Shown: positions 9,844-21,354 of the stretch, in pieces
How positions within the stretch are numbered: position 1 is the first letter of the stretch
Layout of the letters: every line of letters begins with the position of its first letter
Source of the DNA: Sulfitobacter sp. LCG007
Lineage (GTDB): Bacteria; Pseudomonadota; Alphaproteobacteria; Rhodobacterales; Rhodobacteraceae
Direction: 5' to 3'
Assembly (NCBI RefSeq): GCF_040801785.1
Contig: NZ_CP161805.1
Coordinates: forward strand, 1,364,001 to 1,428,000
Length of the DNA stretch: 64,000 bases
The notes under the pieces: model-generated
Database searches by the model: none
Told to the model about the DNA's origin: nothing
What the model saw: only the letters and a program-made list of their open reading frames with translations
Translations under genes and position numbers: made by a program

Positions 9844-10263
9844 TCAGCCGGACGGAATGTCGAATCCCTCGGGGGCGAGGGTGAAACCCTCGAAGCGGAA
9901 CCCGGGCGAAACGGCGCAGCTCACCAGCGTGTAGGCCCCGAGGCTGCGCGCGGACTGCCAGTGATGCTCGGGCACCACGATCTGCGGCGCGCCGGCTTCC
10001 AGATCCGGAGTCAGAAGGTGGTCCCGGGCGGGCCCCGTCTCGGTCGCGCTGAGCGAAAGCACCAGCGGCGCGCCCGCGTGCCAGAGCCAGATCTCGGTTG
10101 CATCGACCCTGTGCCAGTGGCTGCGTTCGCCCTCGGCCAGAAGGAAGTAGATGCAGGTTCCGCTGGGGCGACCGTCGTTCCCGGCCACCCATGTCTGGCG
10201 GAAATGCCCACCCTCGGGATGCGGCGAGAGGCCGAGCCGGTCGATGATCTCTTGTGCCTGCAT
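9844..10263 (-). CDS. Cupin family protein (DUF985 type)
   Basis: A 139-residue protein matching the cupin_5/DUF985 family: HPEGGHFRQTW near residue 15, then ERSHWHRVDATEIWLWHAG, then a PEHHWQSA segment and a C-terminal SPGFRFEGFTLAP motif. The histidines fit a small beta-barrel metal site. No enzymatic role is established for most members. It starts back to back with the FAD oxidoreductase gene (48 bases apart) and precedes the desaturase on its own strand. Confidence 0.85.
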   Translation of the reverse strand: MQAQEIIDRLGLSPHPEGGHFRQTWVAGNDGRPSGTCIYFLLAEGERSHWHRVDATEIWLWHAGAPLVLSLSATETGPARDHLLTPDLEAGAPQIVVPEHHWQSARSLGAYTLVSCAVSPGFRFEGFTLAPEGFDIPSG

Positions 10264-10310
10264 GTCCCGAGGCTAGTCTGCCCGGCGTCCGGGGCCAAGA
10301 GGGGTTGCAT

Positions 10311-11379
10311 GTGAAAGTCGTGGTCGTCGGCGCCGGGATCATCGGCGCGCTTTGCGGATACCGGCTTGCCCAGGCCGGGGCCGAGGTGATCGTCGTCGAG
10401 GCGGGACGCCCCGCAAGCGCGGCATCCGGCAACTCCTTCGGCTGGATCAACGCGTCCTTCCATGCAGACGCAGCGCATTTCCGGCTGCGTCATGAAGCGA
10501 TGGCGGCGCATCGGAAACTCGCGGGCGATCTCGGGACGCAGGCCATCGCCTGGCCCGGTTGCATCTGCTGGGAACAGCAAGGCGACGCCCTTGACGCGCA
10601 GTATGAGACCCTCGTCGCGCTTGGCTATGATGTCGCGCTGCTCGGACGCGAGGATGTCGCCCGGCTCGAGCCCGCGATCGCGCCGCCGTCGCGGGCGCTG
10701 CATTTTGCCGCCGAAGGGGCCGTCGATCTGCCCCGCCTCGCGGGTGATGCTCTGCGCGCGGCGCAGGACCTGGGGCTCAGGCTGATCTGTGGCGTCCGGG
10801 CCAGCGGCATCGCCACCATGGGCGGTGCCGTTCGGGGCGTCGAGACATCCGCGGGCACCATCGCCGCGGACCATGTCGTGCTGGCCGGCGGTGTGGGGAC
10901 CTCTGCGATTGTCGAGGCGATGGGCATTGCGCTGCCGATGCTGCATCGTCCCGGCATCCTGATGCGCAGCCTCCCGCTGCCGCCCCTCGTCTCGCATATC
11001 CTGGTCACGCCGGAGCACGAATTCCGCCAGCTGGCCGATGGCACGATCCTGGCCCCGACGGAAGCGGCGCATCAGCGCATCGACAGCGAAGCCATCGTGA
11101 CCGATCCCGCGATACTGGCAGAGGCGGCTGCCGCGCGCCTCTCGGATGTGCTGCGCACCGAAATCCGCTGGGCCGAGGCCGCGCTGGCCTGCCGGCCCGT
11201 ACCGGGCGACGGGCTGCCGGTCATCGGCGCGGCGGGGCCGGCTGGTCTTTACCTCGCCACGATGCATTCCGGCGCCACGCTGGCCGCGGTCGTGGCAGAA
11301 ATCGTCGCGGCGGAGGTATCGGGAACGGATCCGGGCCGGGACCGCGTGGGGCTGGTCGCGCCTTACCGGCCCGGGCGGT

Positions 11380-11390
<11 letters not shown>
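10311..11390 (+). CDS. FAD-dependent oxidoreductase (DAO family)
   Basis: A 359-residue flavoprotein of the D-amino acid oxidase/glycine oxidase superfamily. A Rossmann FAD motif, GAGIIGALCGYRLAQAG, starts at about residue 7 and ends in VVEAG. Further FAD-contact segments are SGNSFGWIN, VVLAGGVGTS and the C-terminal RPVPGDGLPVIG ... MHSGATLA. It probably oxidises an amine or amino acid. I selected the GTG at 10311, preceded by AGAGGGG, because the longer frame from 10254 adds residues unlike the family. The gene overlaps the convergent GNAT gene by 11 bases. The substrate is unknown. Confidence 0.83.
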
Positions 11391-14112
<2,722 letters not shown>

Positions 14113-14181
14113 GCCGGGCTCCTGCCGGGAAAGGGTTTGCGCCCCCCTCTAGGAGCGCCGCGTCGCGATGTCCAGCAGCGC

Positions 14182-14883
14182 TCAGTCCTTGCGCCGGACC
14201 ATGAGGATATTGCCTTCCTGTCGGCTCTCGAGGCGCGGCATCGCCTTCACCAGCGCCGACAGCTTGCCATGGCCGTAGCTGCGCGTGTCGAAGTCGGGAT
14301 GTGCCGCCATCAACGCGCCGCCGATGCGCCCCAGGTTGAACCAGTCGCCTTCCTGGTCGATCTTGTCCATCGTATCTGCGATCAGCCGGAACGCCTCGTT
14401 CAGCTGCCGTGCGTCGGACGCGATTTGCCGCGTTTCCGGCTCGGATGTGATGTTTTCGATGAAAATGAACCGGTTGCAGACGTTTCTCAACGCCTCCGGT
14501 GTCTTCTTTTCCCCGATGCCTACGACCATCAACCCGTCTTCCCGCATCCGGTTGGCAAGCGCCGTGAAATCGCTGTCGGAGGACACCAGCACGAAGCCGT
14601 CGAAGCGCCGCCCGTGCAGGATGTCCATCGCGTCGATGACCAGCCCGATGTCGGAGGCGTTCTTGCCCTTGGTGTTGGCGGTCTGCTGATGGGCCACCAG
14701 TCCGAGGGTGCGGATATGCTTGGTCCAGCCGCTCAGCTGCTCGCTCGACCAGTCGCCGTAGACCCGGCGCAGGGCGGGCTCGCCGATGCCCGCGATCTCC
14801 TTGAGTATCGCCTCGGCATGCTTGGCCGGCACGTTGTCGGCATCGATCAGCACGGCCAGCAGGGGCCTGTCGCGCTCGGCCAT
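14182..14883 (-). CDS. NYN-domain RNase-like protein with C-terminal LOTUS/OST-HTH domain
   Basis: A 233-residue protein of the LabA/DUF88 group. The NYN (PIN-like) nuclease domain covers about residues 8-150. Its acidic catalytic residues lie in LIDADNVP, KNASDIGLVIDAMD and VSSDSDFTALANRM. The C-terminal 70 or so residues (LNEAFRLIADTMDKIDQEGDWFNLG onward) resemble an OST-HTH/LOTUS RNA-binding domain. Together these suggest an RNA-directed nuclease or RNA-binding regulator. It is 11 bases downstream of fur on the same strand and is probably co-transcribed with it. The target is unknown. Confidence 0.85.
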   Translation of the reverse strand: MAERDRPLLAVLIDADNVPAKHAEAILKEIAGIGEPALRRVYGDWSSEQLSGWTKHIRTLGLVAHQQTANTKGKNASDIGLVIDAMDILHGRRFDGFVLVSSDSDFTALANRMREDGLMVVGIGEKKTPEALRNVCNRFIFIENITSEPETRQIASDARQLNEAFRLIADTMDKIDQEGDWFNLGRIGGALMAAHPDFDTRSYGHGKLSALVKAMPRLESRQEGNILMVRRKD

Positions 14884-14894
14884 GGTCGTCTCCT

Positions 14895-15308
14895 TCAGGT
14901 TTTCTTGAGCGGCACGCCGTAGAGTTCGAGCCGGTGTCCGCGCAGGTCGTAGCCGAGCTTTTGCGCGATACGTTCCTGCAATGCCTCGATTTCGGCATCG
15001 ACGAATTCGATGACCTCGCCCGAGTTCATGTCGATCAGGTGGTCATGATGATCGCGTTCGGCGTCCTCGTAACGCGCGCGTCCATCGCCGAATTCGAGCT
15101 TGTCGAGAATCCCGGCCTCCTCGAACAGCTTCACCGTCCGGTAGACTGTGGCGATCGAGATGTTGCTGTCGATGTTCGAAGCGCGGGCATAAAGCTCTTC
15201 CACGTCCGGGTGATCCTCGCTGTCCTCGAGGACCTGCGCGATGGTCCGGCGCTGTCCGGTCATCCGCAGCCCCTTGGTCTCGCAGCGTTTGATGATGGGT
15301 TTGACCAT
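14895..15308 (-). CDS. fur: Fur/Mur-type metalloregulator
   Basis: A 137-residue Fur-superfamily repressor. The N-terminal winged helix includes RMTGQRRTIAQVL and the DNA-recognition segment NISIATVYRTVKLFEEAGI. The dimer domain has the metal-ligand run HHDHLIDMNSGEVIEF and the HRLELYGV tail. The two CxxC pairs that hold a structural zinc in enterobacterial Fur are absent (the usual ICLDCG position reads IDMNSG), as in alphaproteobacterial Fur proteins that act as manganese-responsive Mur. It lacks an evident haem-regulatory motif, which argues against Irr. It is followed by the NYN-LOTUS gene. Confidence 0.88.
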   Translation of the reverse strand: MVKPIIKRCETKGLRMTGQRRTIAQVLEDSEDHPDVEELYARASNIDSNISIATVYRTVKLFEEAGILDKLEFGDGRARYEDAERDHHDHLIDMNSGEVIEFVDAEIEALQERIAQKLGYDLRGHRLELYGVPLKKT

Positions 15309-15665
15309 GCCCGTCCCGCGTCGTGCAGTTCCAGATTGAAAGACACCTGTAGCCTGTTTGCCCGGACACGACCAGACGGCTTTTGCCCCACGGTTGACTT
15401 GTCGGCGCTTAGCGGCCATATGCCCTGCAGGCGATGTCTTCTGCCGCGTGAGCAGTATCAGCACCAGGGCCGCAGTGCCCGACGACGCTGACCCATGAGA
15501 CCCGCCCTTGTTCCCAAGATCACGCGTGGGGCAGTCGCGACGGACAGGTGCCGGCATGTGGCCGCGCCTGCGATCCGCATTCGCGCCACCCACCCCGCGC
15601 AGTGTGACTGCGCGACCATGAATATTGGCCCGCGCCATCGAGCGCAGGGCCGGAAAGATGTGACC
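15309..15665. other. Divergent intergenic region between fur and the DEAD-box gene
   Basis: About 357 bases separate the divergent fur and DEAD-box helicase starts. The open frame of the helicase extends back to 15495, but that upstream part does not resemble the family. I see no RNA gene or convincing small gene. The segment must carry both promoters, and a long leader upstream of the helicase is possible. Confidence 0.5.
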
Positions 15666-16973
15666 ATGAGCGATTTCGACATGATGGAACTGCCGCCCCG
15701 GATCGTGGCGCGGCTGGAAGAGATGGGCATCAAGGAGCCCACGCCGATCCAGAAGCAGGCCATCCCTCATGCCCTGAACGGGCGCGACGTGATGGGCCTT
15801 GCCCAGACCGGCACCGGCAAGACCGCCGCCTTCGGCGTCCCGCTGGTGACCCTGATGCTGGAGAACGAGGGCCGGCCCGAACCCAAAAGCGTGCGCGGCC
15901 TCGTGCTGGCACCGACGCGTGAACTGGCAAGCCAGATCGCCGTCAACCTGCGCGGCTTCTGCGAAGGCAGCAAGCTCAAGGTGCAGATGATCGTGGGCGG
16001 CCAGTCGATCAACGCGCAGATCAAGCGGATGGAACGCGGTACCGACCTGCTTGTTGCCACGCCGGGCCGTCTGCTCGACCTGATGGAGCGGCGCGCCGTG
16101 CGGCTCGACCGGACCGAATTCCTTGTCCTCGACGAGGCCGATCACATGCTCGACATGGGCTTCATCCACGACCTGCGCCGGATTGCGGCGGTGATCCCGG
16201 AAGATCGCCAGACCATGCTGTTTTCGGCCACCATGCCCAAGCTCATGAACGAGCTGGCCCAATCCTTCCTGCGCTCGCCGATCCGCGTCGAGGTCTCGCC
16301 TCCGGGCAAGGCCGCCGACAAGGTCACGCAGGAGGTGCATTTCATCGCCAAGTCGGAGAAGGCCAACCTGCTGATCGAGCTGCTCGACGCGCACCGCGAG
16401 GAACGCGCGCTGGTCTTCGGGCGCACCAAACACGGCTCCGAGAAGCTCATGAAGCAGCTTGTGGCCGCCGGATTTGCCGCGACGTCGATCCACGGCAACA
16501 AGAGCCAGGGCCAGCGCGACCGCGCGCTTGCGTCCTTCCGGTCCGGAGAAGTCCGGGTGCTTGTGGCGACCGACGTGGCCGCACGCGGGCTCGATATTCC
16601 GGACGTGAAGCATGTCTACAATTTCGATCTGCCCAACGTGCCCGACAACTATGTCCACCGCATCGGGCGCACGGCGCGCGCCGGCAAGGACGGCGCAGCC
16701 GTGGCCTTCTGCGCGCCGGACGAGATGGATGAGCTGAAGGCGATCGAGAAGGTGATGGCCATCGAGATCCCGGTCGCCTCGGGCACGCCCTGGGAGCGGT
16801 CGGATGCCCCGAAAGCGCCCGGTCGCAACCGGCGGCGGGGTGGGCGCGGCGGGCAGCAGGGGGCTCCGCGTGGCGGACAGGCCGCTTCCGCCAAGCCCGG
16901 CACCACGGCGAAGCCCGGCGCGGCCCGCAAGCGCCGGCGCAGGTCGGCCGGCGCCAAGCGCAGCGCTGCCTGA
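15666..16973 (+). CDS. DEAD-box RNA helicase (RhlE-like)
   Basis: A 435-residue ATP-dependent RNA helicase. All core motifs are in order: Q motif GIKEPTPIQ (about 21-29), motif I AQTGTGKT, Ia PTRELA, II DEAD, III SAT, then in the second RecA domain RGLDIP (motif V) and HRIGRTARAG (motif VI). The last 70 residues are a basic Gly/Arg/Ala tail, likely for RNA binding. I chose the ATG at 15666 with GGAAAG upstream; a GTG two codons earlier is possible. The roles of such proteins are ribosome assembly and mRNA decay at low temperature; the exact one is not determinable here. Confidence 0.93.
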   Translation: MSDFDMMELPPRIVARLEEMGIKEPTPIQKQAIPHALNGRDVMGLAQTGTGKTAAFGVPLVTLMLENEGRPEPKSVRGLVLAPTRELASQIAVNLRGFCEGSKLKVQMIVGGQSINAQIKRMERGTDLLVATPGRLLDLMERRAVRLDRTEFLVLDEADHMLDMGFIHDLRRIAAVIPEDRQTMLFSATMPKLMNELAQSFLRSPIRVEVSPPGKAADKVTQEVHFIAKSEKANLLIELLDAHREERALVFGRTKHGSEKLMKQLVAAGFAATSIHGNKSQGQRDRALASFRSGEVRVLVATDVAARGLDIPDVKHVYNFDLPNVPDNYVHRIGRTARAGKDGAAVAFCAPDEMDELKAIEKVMAIEIPVASGTPWERSDAPKAPGRNRRRGGRGGQQGAPRGGQAASAKPGTTAKPGAARKRRRRSAGAKRSAA

Positions 16974-16989
16974 CCGGCAAATGAAGGAA

Positions 16990-17013
16990 GGGACCGCGCC
17001 TCGACGCGGTCCC
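16990..17013. terminator. Strong hairpin between convergent genes
   Basis: A perfect 9-base stem (GGGACCGCG at 16990-16998 with CGCGGTCCC at 17005-17013) and a 6-base loop lie just after the helicase stop and before the end of the convergent DUF533 gene. This is the expected place and shape for a bidirectional terminator, although no long T-run follows. Confidence 0.6.
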
Positions 17014-17066
17014 CGTCTCATCGCCTTGCACGATAGGCGCCGGCGACATCGGCCTTTGGCGCGACC

Positions 17067-17927
17067 TCAGGCGTAAAGCGCGGGAACGCCCAGCTTGGCG
17101 TGAATCGCGTTGATTTCGTCCGGCTTCAGTCCCAGCCCCTTCGCCAATTCGTGCAGGTACTCCGCCTCGGGCTGGGTATCGAGGTCGATCCCCAGGACCG
17201 CCATCGTGTAGACCTGCGCGCCCATGCCGTCCGGCACCTGCGCGACCAGCCCCGGCACGTTGATCGGCGCGTCGAGCTGCGCCTGCACGAAGGCCCGGTC
17301 CTGCGGACCGACATCGCCCATCTGGCTCAGTATTCGCTGGCGTTCCTTCTCGTCCAGCTTGCCGTCCGACTTTGCCGCCTGAATCATCGCGGTCAGCATG
17401 AGCGCGGCCGCGGCCTCCTGCTGGGCGGTCGGCTCGAGCTCGGCCTCGGGCGAGGCGTCGAACTGCGAATTCAGCACTTCGCCGAAGCTCTTGTCGACCC
17501 GCGCAGGTTCCTGCCCGGAAGATCCCGCGAGACCGCCCAGGATGCCGCCCGCGCCGGCCGCGCCCGCCAGGCCTCCGAGGATGTCCTGAAGGCTGCGCCC
17601 CTGCATTCCCCTTGTTCCGCCGAGGCTTTCGAGCAATCCGCCAAGCCCGCCGGGCAAGCCGCCGCTTCCGCCGCGCGCTCCGCCCAAGATCGAACCGAGC
17701 ATGTCGTCGAGCCCGCCGCCGCCGGATGCCGTGCCGGGCCGTGTCGTCGTGCCGCTCCCGCCGATGCCCCCGGAGTCGCCCGTTCGTGTCGCCGATCCGC
17801 CCCCGAGAATGTCATTGAGGGCGCCGCCCAGGCCGCCGCGCCCCGATCCCCCGCGCATCATGCTCTGGGCGCCCTTGGCGATCGCGACGCCCACGGCCAC
17901 CTTGGCCAATGCCTTCATCAAGCTCAT
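17067..17927 (-). CDS. DUF533/TerB-like protein with glycine-rich linker
   Basis: A 286-residue protein resembling the YebE/DUF533 family. It starts with a short hydrophobic helix (ALAKVAVGVAIAKGAQSMM), possibly membrane-associated. It then has about 110 residues of low-complexity Gly/Ser sequence containing repeated GGLGG and DILGG units (about 28-150). It ends in a helical TerB-like domain (AAALMLTAMIQAAKSDGKLDEKERQRI onward) whose acidic DGKLDEKE loop is typical. I chose the ATG at 17927, preceded by GGGAGG. Function is unknown. Confidence 0.8.
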   Translation of the reverse strand: MSLMKALAKVAVGVAIAKGAQSMMRGGSGRGGLGGALNDILGGGSATRTGDSGGIGGSGTTTRPGTASGGGGLDDMLGSILGGARGGSGGLPGGLGGLLESLGGTRGMQGRSLQDILGGLAGAAGAGGILGGLAGSSGQEPARVDKSFGEVLNSQFDASPEAELEPTAQQEAAAALMLTAMIQAAKSDGKLDEKERQRILSQMGDVGPQDRAFVQAQLDAPINVPGLVAQVPDGMGAQVYTMAVLGIDLDTQPEAEYLHELAKGLGLKPDEINAIHAKLGVPALYA

Positions 17928-18190
17928 CGTGAAACCTCCCTGAACCATTCTGGCCCGGACAGTGCGCCCTGGCACCTCGCTCAGCATATGCCAAACCCGG
18001 TTGCCGCCCAAAGCATTTCGCGTCCCCGCGCCGGGCGATTGGTGTTGCGCTCCCCGCCATCTGGAGGGCGGCATGCAACAGACGTCCCGCATGGATGGGG
18101 TCGGTGCGGCGGCACCGCAGCCTTTCGGCGGGGGAATTTACCTCGAAAACCGTCTCGGGGCCCCGGCACGAGTGCCTGGGTCCGGAGCGG

Positions 18191-19657
18191 TCAGGTGCCG
18201 CAGAAGGTCGCGGGAACGACCTCTTCGGGCGAGGGCGGGCGCATCAGGTCGGTGTCGTCGCATTCGAAGGGCCGTGCCAGCGCGGCGCGCAGGCGTTCGA
18301 AGGGGCCGTAATCCCCGGCGACTGCGGCGGCGATCATCTCTTCCATCCTGTGATTTCGCGGTATCACCCGAGGGTTCACCTGCCGCATCAGCGCCCCGGC
18401 GGCCTCGCGATCCCCGATCCGCTCGTTCCAGCGCTTGTGCCATGCATCGAACGCCTCGCGGTCGGTGAACTGATCGCGTGCCCCAGAGACCGATGCCGCG
18501 TTCTCGTCCGCGCGCGCCGCGCCGGTCCCGAAATCGGGGTCCCGCGCGAGTGCGTCGAAGGTATTCGTGAAGTCCGCGCCGTCCTTCTGCATCAGCAGCA
18601 GCAGGTCATCGACAAGCGCTCCGTCACCATCCCGTGTGCCGGCAATCCCGATCTTTGCGGCGAAGGCGGAAAGCCAGGCTGCCTCGATCTCTGCCGGCAT
18701 CGCCTGCACGATGGCGGTCGCCTCGTCCACCGCCCCGTCCCGGTCCTCGCATTGCTGCACCAGGGCGGTGGCGAACTGAGCCATGTTCCAGACGGCGATC
18801 CGGGGCTGATTGCCATAGGCATAGCGCCCCTGCCGGTCGATCGAGCTGAGCACCCGTCCCGCGTGATAGTCGTCCATGAAGGCGCACGGACCGTAGTCGA
18901 TGGTTTCGCCCGAGATGGCGCAATTGTCGGTGTTCATCACGCCGTGGATGAAACCTGCGGCCATCCATCGGGCGATCAGCTTGGCCTGTGCCGTGCAGAC
19001 GGCCCGAAGCAGGCCCATCGGCCCTTCCGCGGCGGGATAGTGGCGTTCGATGGCGTAGTCGGTGAGACGGCGCAGCGCGTCGGTCTCGCCGCGATGGGCG
19101 AAGACCTGAAAGGTGCCAACCCGCAGGTGGCTCGCCGCGACCCGCGTGAAGACCGCCCCTGGCAGCACGTTCTCGCGGATCACATCCTCGCCGGTCGTCA
19201 CAGCCGCCAGCGCGCGGGTTGTCGGAATGCCCAGGGCATGCATCGCCTCGGACATGATGAATTCGCGCAGCACCGGCCCGAGCCACGCCCGCCCGTCGCC
19301 CATCCGGGAATAGGGCGTCGGACCGGATCCCTTGAGCTGGATGTCGCGTCGAAGACCGTCGCGGCCGACTGTCTCGCCCAGCAGTATCGCCCGCCCGTCG
19401 CCGAGCTGAGGGTTGTAGTGCCCGAACTGGTGCCCGGCGTAGAGCTGCGCCAGAGGGGCGGCACCCTGCGGCACCTCGACGCCGGAAAAGATCCGGGCAA
19501 GCTCTTCCTCGGGGGCGTCGGGCAGGCCGAGCAGCCTGGCAAGGTCGCTGTTGTAGGCCACAAGCCTTGGCGCACGCACCGGTGTCGGCGCGAGCCTGGT
19601 ATAGAACTGCTCGGGCAGGCGGGCGTAGCTGTTGTCAAAAGGGGCGAGGAAGGTCAT
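18191..19657 (-). CDS. selO: Protein adenylyltransferase SelO (YdiU family)
   Basis: A 488-residue pseudokinase-fold enzyme of the SelO/YdiU family, which transfers AMP from ATP to protein hydroxyl groups and is linked to redox stress. Family segments are AGHQFGHYNPQLGDGRAILLGE, QLKGSGPTPYSRMGDGRA, HGVMNTDNCAISGETIDYGP and NQPRIAVWNMAQ, with the acidic metal-binding DNC..DYGP region present. The C-terminus ends F-C-G-T, so a Cys stands third from the end, where human SelO carries selenocysteine. Length is normal for bacterial SelO. About 108 bases upstream separate it from the GNAT gene and contain TTTGCAAA-like sites. Confidence 0.93.
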   Translation of the reverse strand: MTFLAPFDNSYARLPEQFYTRLAPTPVRAPRLVAYNSDLARLLGLPDAPEEELARIFSGVEVPQGAAPLAQLYAGHQFGHYNPQLGDGRAILLGETVGRDGLRRDIQLKGSGPTPYSRMGDGRAWLGPVLREFIMSEAMHALGIPTTRALAAVTTGEDVIRENVLPGAVFTRVAASHLRVGTFQVFAHRGETDALRRLTDYAIERHYPAAEGPMGLLRAVCTAQAKLIARWMAAGFIHGVMNTDNCAISGETIDYGPCAFMDDYHAGRVLSSIDRQGRYAYGNQPRIAVWNMAQFATALVQQCEDRDGAVDEATAIVQAMPAEIEAAWLSAFAAKIGIAGTRDGDGALVDDLLLLMQKDGADFTNTFDALARDPDFGTGAARADENAASVSGARDQFTDREAFDAWHKRWNERIGDREAAGALMRQVNPRVIPRNHRMEEMIAAAVAGDYGPFERLRAALARPFECDDTDLMRPPSPEEVVPATFCGT

Positions 19658-19696
19658 GCCACTGATATACGTCCCGTGAACCGGTTCTGCCAGTTT

Positions 19697-19754
19697 CGTG
19701 CAAAGGATTGGCGATGCCGCAAGCTATGCAAAGTGCCTGGTAGATATTTGCAAA
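19697..19754. promoter_or_regulatory. Cluster of TGCAAA-containing sites upstream of selO
   Basis: Upstream of selO (start 19657 on minus) lie one perfect 8-base palindrome TTTGCAAA (19747-19754) and two partial copies, TATGCAAA (19725-19732) and CGTGCAAA (19697-19704). The perfect form recurs upstream of the nucleoside hydrolase and arylsulfatase genes. The same octamer, in pairs, is the site reported for short-chain acyl-CoA regulators (PccR type) in Rhodobacter; which protein binds here is unknown. Confidence 0.35.
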
Positions 19755-19765
19755 GGCATTCCGGA

Positions 19766-20203
19766 TCAGTAGCGGCGACTTAGCAGGGTGCTGTCCGGCC
19801 GCTGCGTGAAACCCGCGCGGGTGCAGATTCTCAGGATGCGCTCGCCGCCACGTGGAACTTCGAGGTCCAGCGACCTGAGCCCCGCGGCCGCCAGCGCGCG
19901 CGGCAGGCTCTGCAGGGTTTCCGAGGCGATGCCGCGACCGCGGACGCCCGGCCGCACGAAGATCTCGTCGATGGCCCCGGTCATGCCACCCGCAGAAAGC
20001 GACCATCCGAAGCTCACCACGACATATCCGATCGGCGCACGGGGCGGGCCGATCAGATAGGCGGCGCCGTGGGGAACGCCTTCGAGCAGCGGCATGATCG
20101 CGGCGCGCCGGGCGTCGGATCCCATCTCGATCCCGGACTCCGCATGGAAGGCTGCGACCAGCCCGTCCATCCGGTCGATATGATCGGGCGTCGCGAGCGT
20201 CAT
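19766..20203 (-). CDS. GNAT family N-acetyltransferase
   Basis: A 145-residue GNAT-fold protein. The acetyl-CoA pyrophosphate loop is visible as VRPGVRGRGIASETL, preceded by the acidic strand IDEIF and followed by the helix-strand pattern LRSLDLEVPRGGERILRICTRAGF. It lies directly behind the nucleoside hydrolase gene. A GTG at 20215 would overlap that gene's stop as GTGA, so the protein may begin four residues earlier. The acceptor is unknown. Confidence 0.82.
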   Translation of the reverse strand: MTLATPDHIDRMDGLVAAFHAESGIEMGSDARRAAIMPLLEGVPHGAAYLIGPPRAPIGYVVVSFGWSLSAGGMTGAIDEIFVRPGVRGRGIASETLQSLPRALAAAGLRSLDLEVPRGGERILRICTRAGFTQRPDSTLLSRRY

Positions 20204-20211
20204 GGACGCGC

Positions 20212-21153
20212 TCACAGCCGGGCCAGCCGCTCGGTCAGAAGTGCGAAAAAGCCGTCGGAGTCGACCTCGCCCATGAATGTCGCGTTGCGCGGCCGGTCGG
20301 TGACGCCCCACCAGTCGGCGACGGTCATGCCCAGCGTCAGATCCGACCCGGTCTCTATCTCGACATTCACGTGACGTCCCGAGAACAGGTCGGGGCGGAT
20401 CAGGTAGGCGGTCACGCAGGGGTCGTGGAGCGGTGCGCCGTCCGAGCCGTATTTCTCCTTGTCGAAACGTTCGAAGAAATCGGTCATCTCGGCCACGGCG
20501 GTACCGACGGACGTTCCGATCGCGCGGAAGGCCTCGTTGCGCGCGCGTGTCACCAGCACCTTATGGGTCACATCAAGCGGCATCACCGTAAGGGGAATTC
20601 CGGATCCGAACACGATTTCGGCGGCTTCCGGGTCGACGTAGATGTTGAATTCGGCAGCCGGCGTGATGTTGCCCACTTCGAAATAGGCGCCCCCCATGAG
20701 CACGATCTCCTGCACCCGTCCGGCGATGTCGGGGGCCTTCTGCAACGCGGCCGCGATGTTGGTGAGCGGGCCCAGCGGGCAGAGCGTGACAGTACCCGCC
20801 GCTTCCTGCCGCAGGGTGTCGATGATGAACTCGACCGCATGGCCTTCGGCAAGCGGCATCTGCAGGTCCGGCAGCGTCGGGCCATCGAGGCCGGTCTTGC
20901 CGTGCACATGCTCGGCTGTGACGAGGCGTCGCTTCAGAGGCGCATCGCAGCCGGCGAAGACCTTCACGTCCGTCCGCCCGGCAAGCTCGCATACCATGCG
21001 CGCATTGCGTGCGGTCAGTTCCAGCGGCACGTTTCCCGCGACGCAGGTCAGGCCCAGCACCTCGATCTCCTCGGGGCTCGCGAGTGCCAGAAGAATGGCG
21101 ACGGCGTCGTCCTGTCCGGGGTCTGTGTCGATGATGATCTTGCGCGGCGACAT
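20212..21153 (-). CDS. Inosine/uridine-preferring nucleoside hydrolase
   Basis: A 313-residue hydrolase that splits ribonucleosides into base and ribose. The calcium-binding signature DTDPGQDDA stands near the N-terminus, followed by ALASPEEIEVLGLTCVAGN, the PLGPLTNIA segment, LMGGAYFEVGNITPAAEFNIYVDPEAA and the C-terminal PLHDPCVTAYLI, all typical of the IU-nucleoside hydrolase family. I chose the ATG at 21153, preceded by GGAGAG, over the TTG at 21189. It is probably co-transcribed with the GNAT gene. Base preference cannot be read from the sequence. Confidence 0.9.
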   Translation of the reverse strand: MSPRKIIIDTDPGQDDAVAILLALASPEEIEVLGLTCVAGNVPLELTARNARMVCELAGRTDVKVFAGCDAPLKRRLVTAEHVHGKTGLDGPTLPDLQMPLAEGHAVEFIIDTLRQEAAGTVTLCPLGPLTNIAAALQKAPDIAGRVQEIVLMGGAYFEVGNITPAAEFNIYVDPEAAEIVFGSGIPLTVMPLDVTHKVLVTRARNEAFRAIGTSVGTAVAEMTDFFERFDKEKYGSDGAPLHDPCVTAYLIRPDLFSGRHVNVEIETGSDLTLGMTVADWWGVTDRPRNATFMGEVDSDGFFALLTERLARL

Positions 21154-21354
21154 GGTCTCTCCTGGTCGGTTCCGGCGGGACACTGTCAAGAGAGGGCCGG
21201 CTTGTCCAGTCGCGCGCGCCGGGTGCGCCGGGTCACGCCCATAGACTGCGAGCGGCGGCGCGCGGGACCGTCATCTGCCAGCGCAGGCACGCCGGCCCGA
21301 CGCGCCGAACGTCATCGGGGGCGCCCGACAGCAGGCCGAACCGCGGCAAACGGA

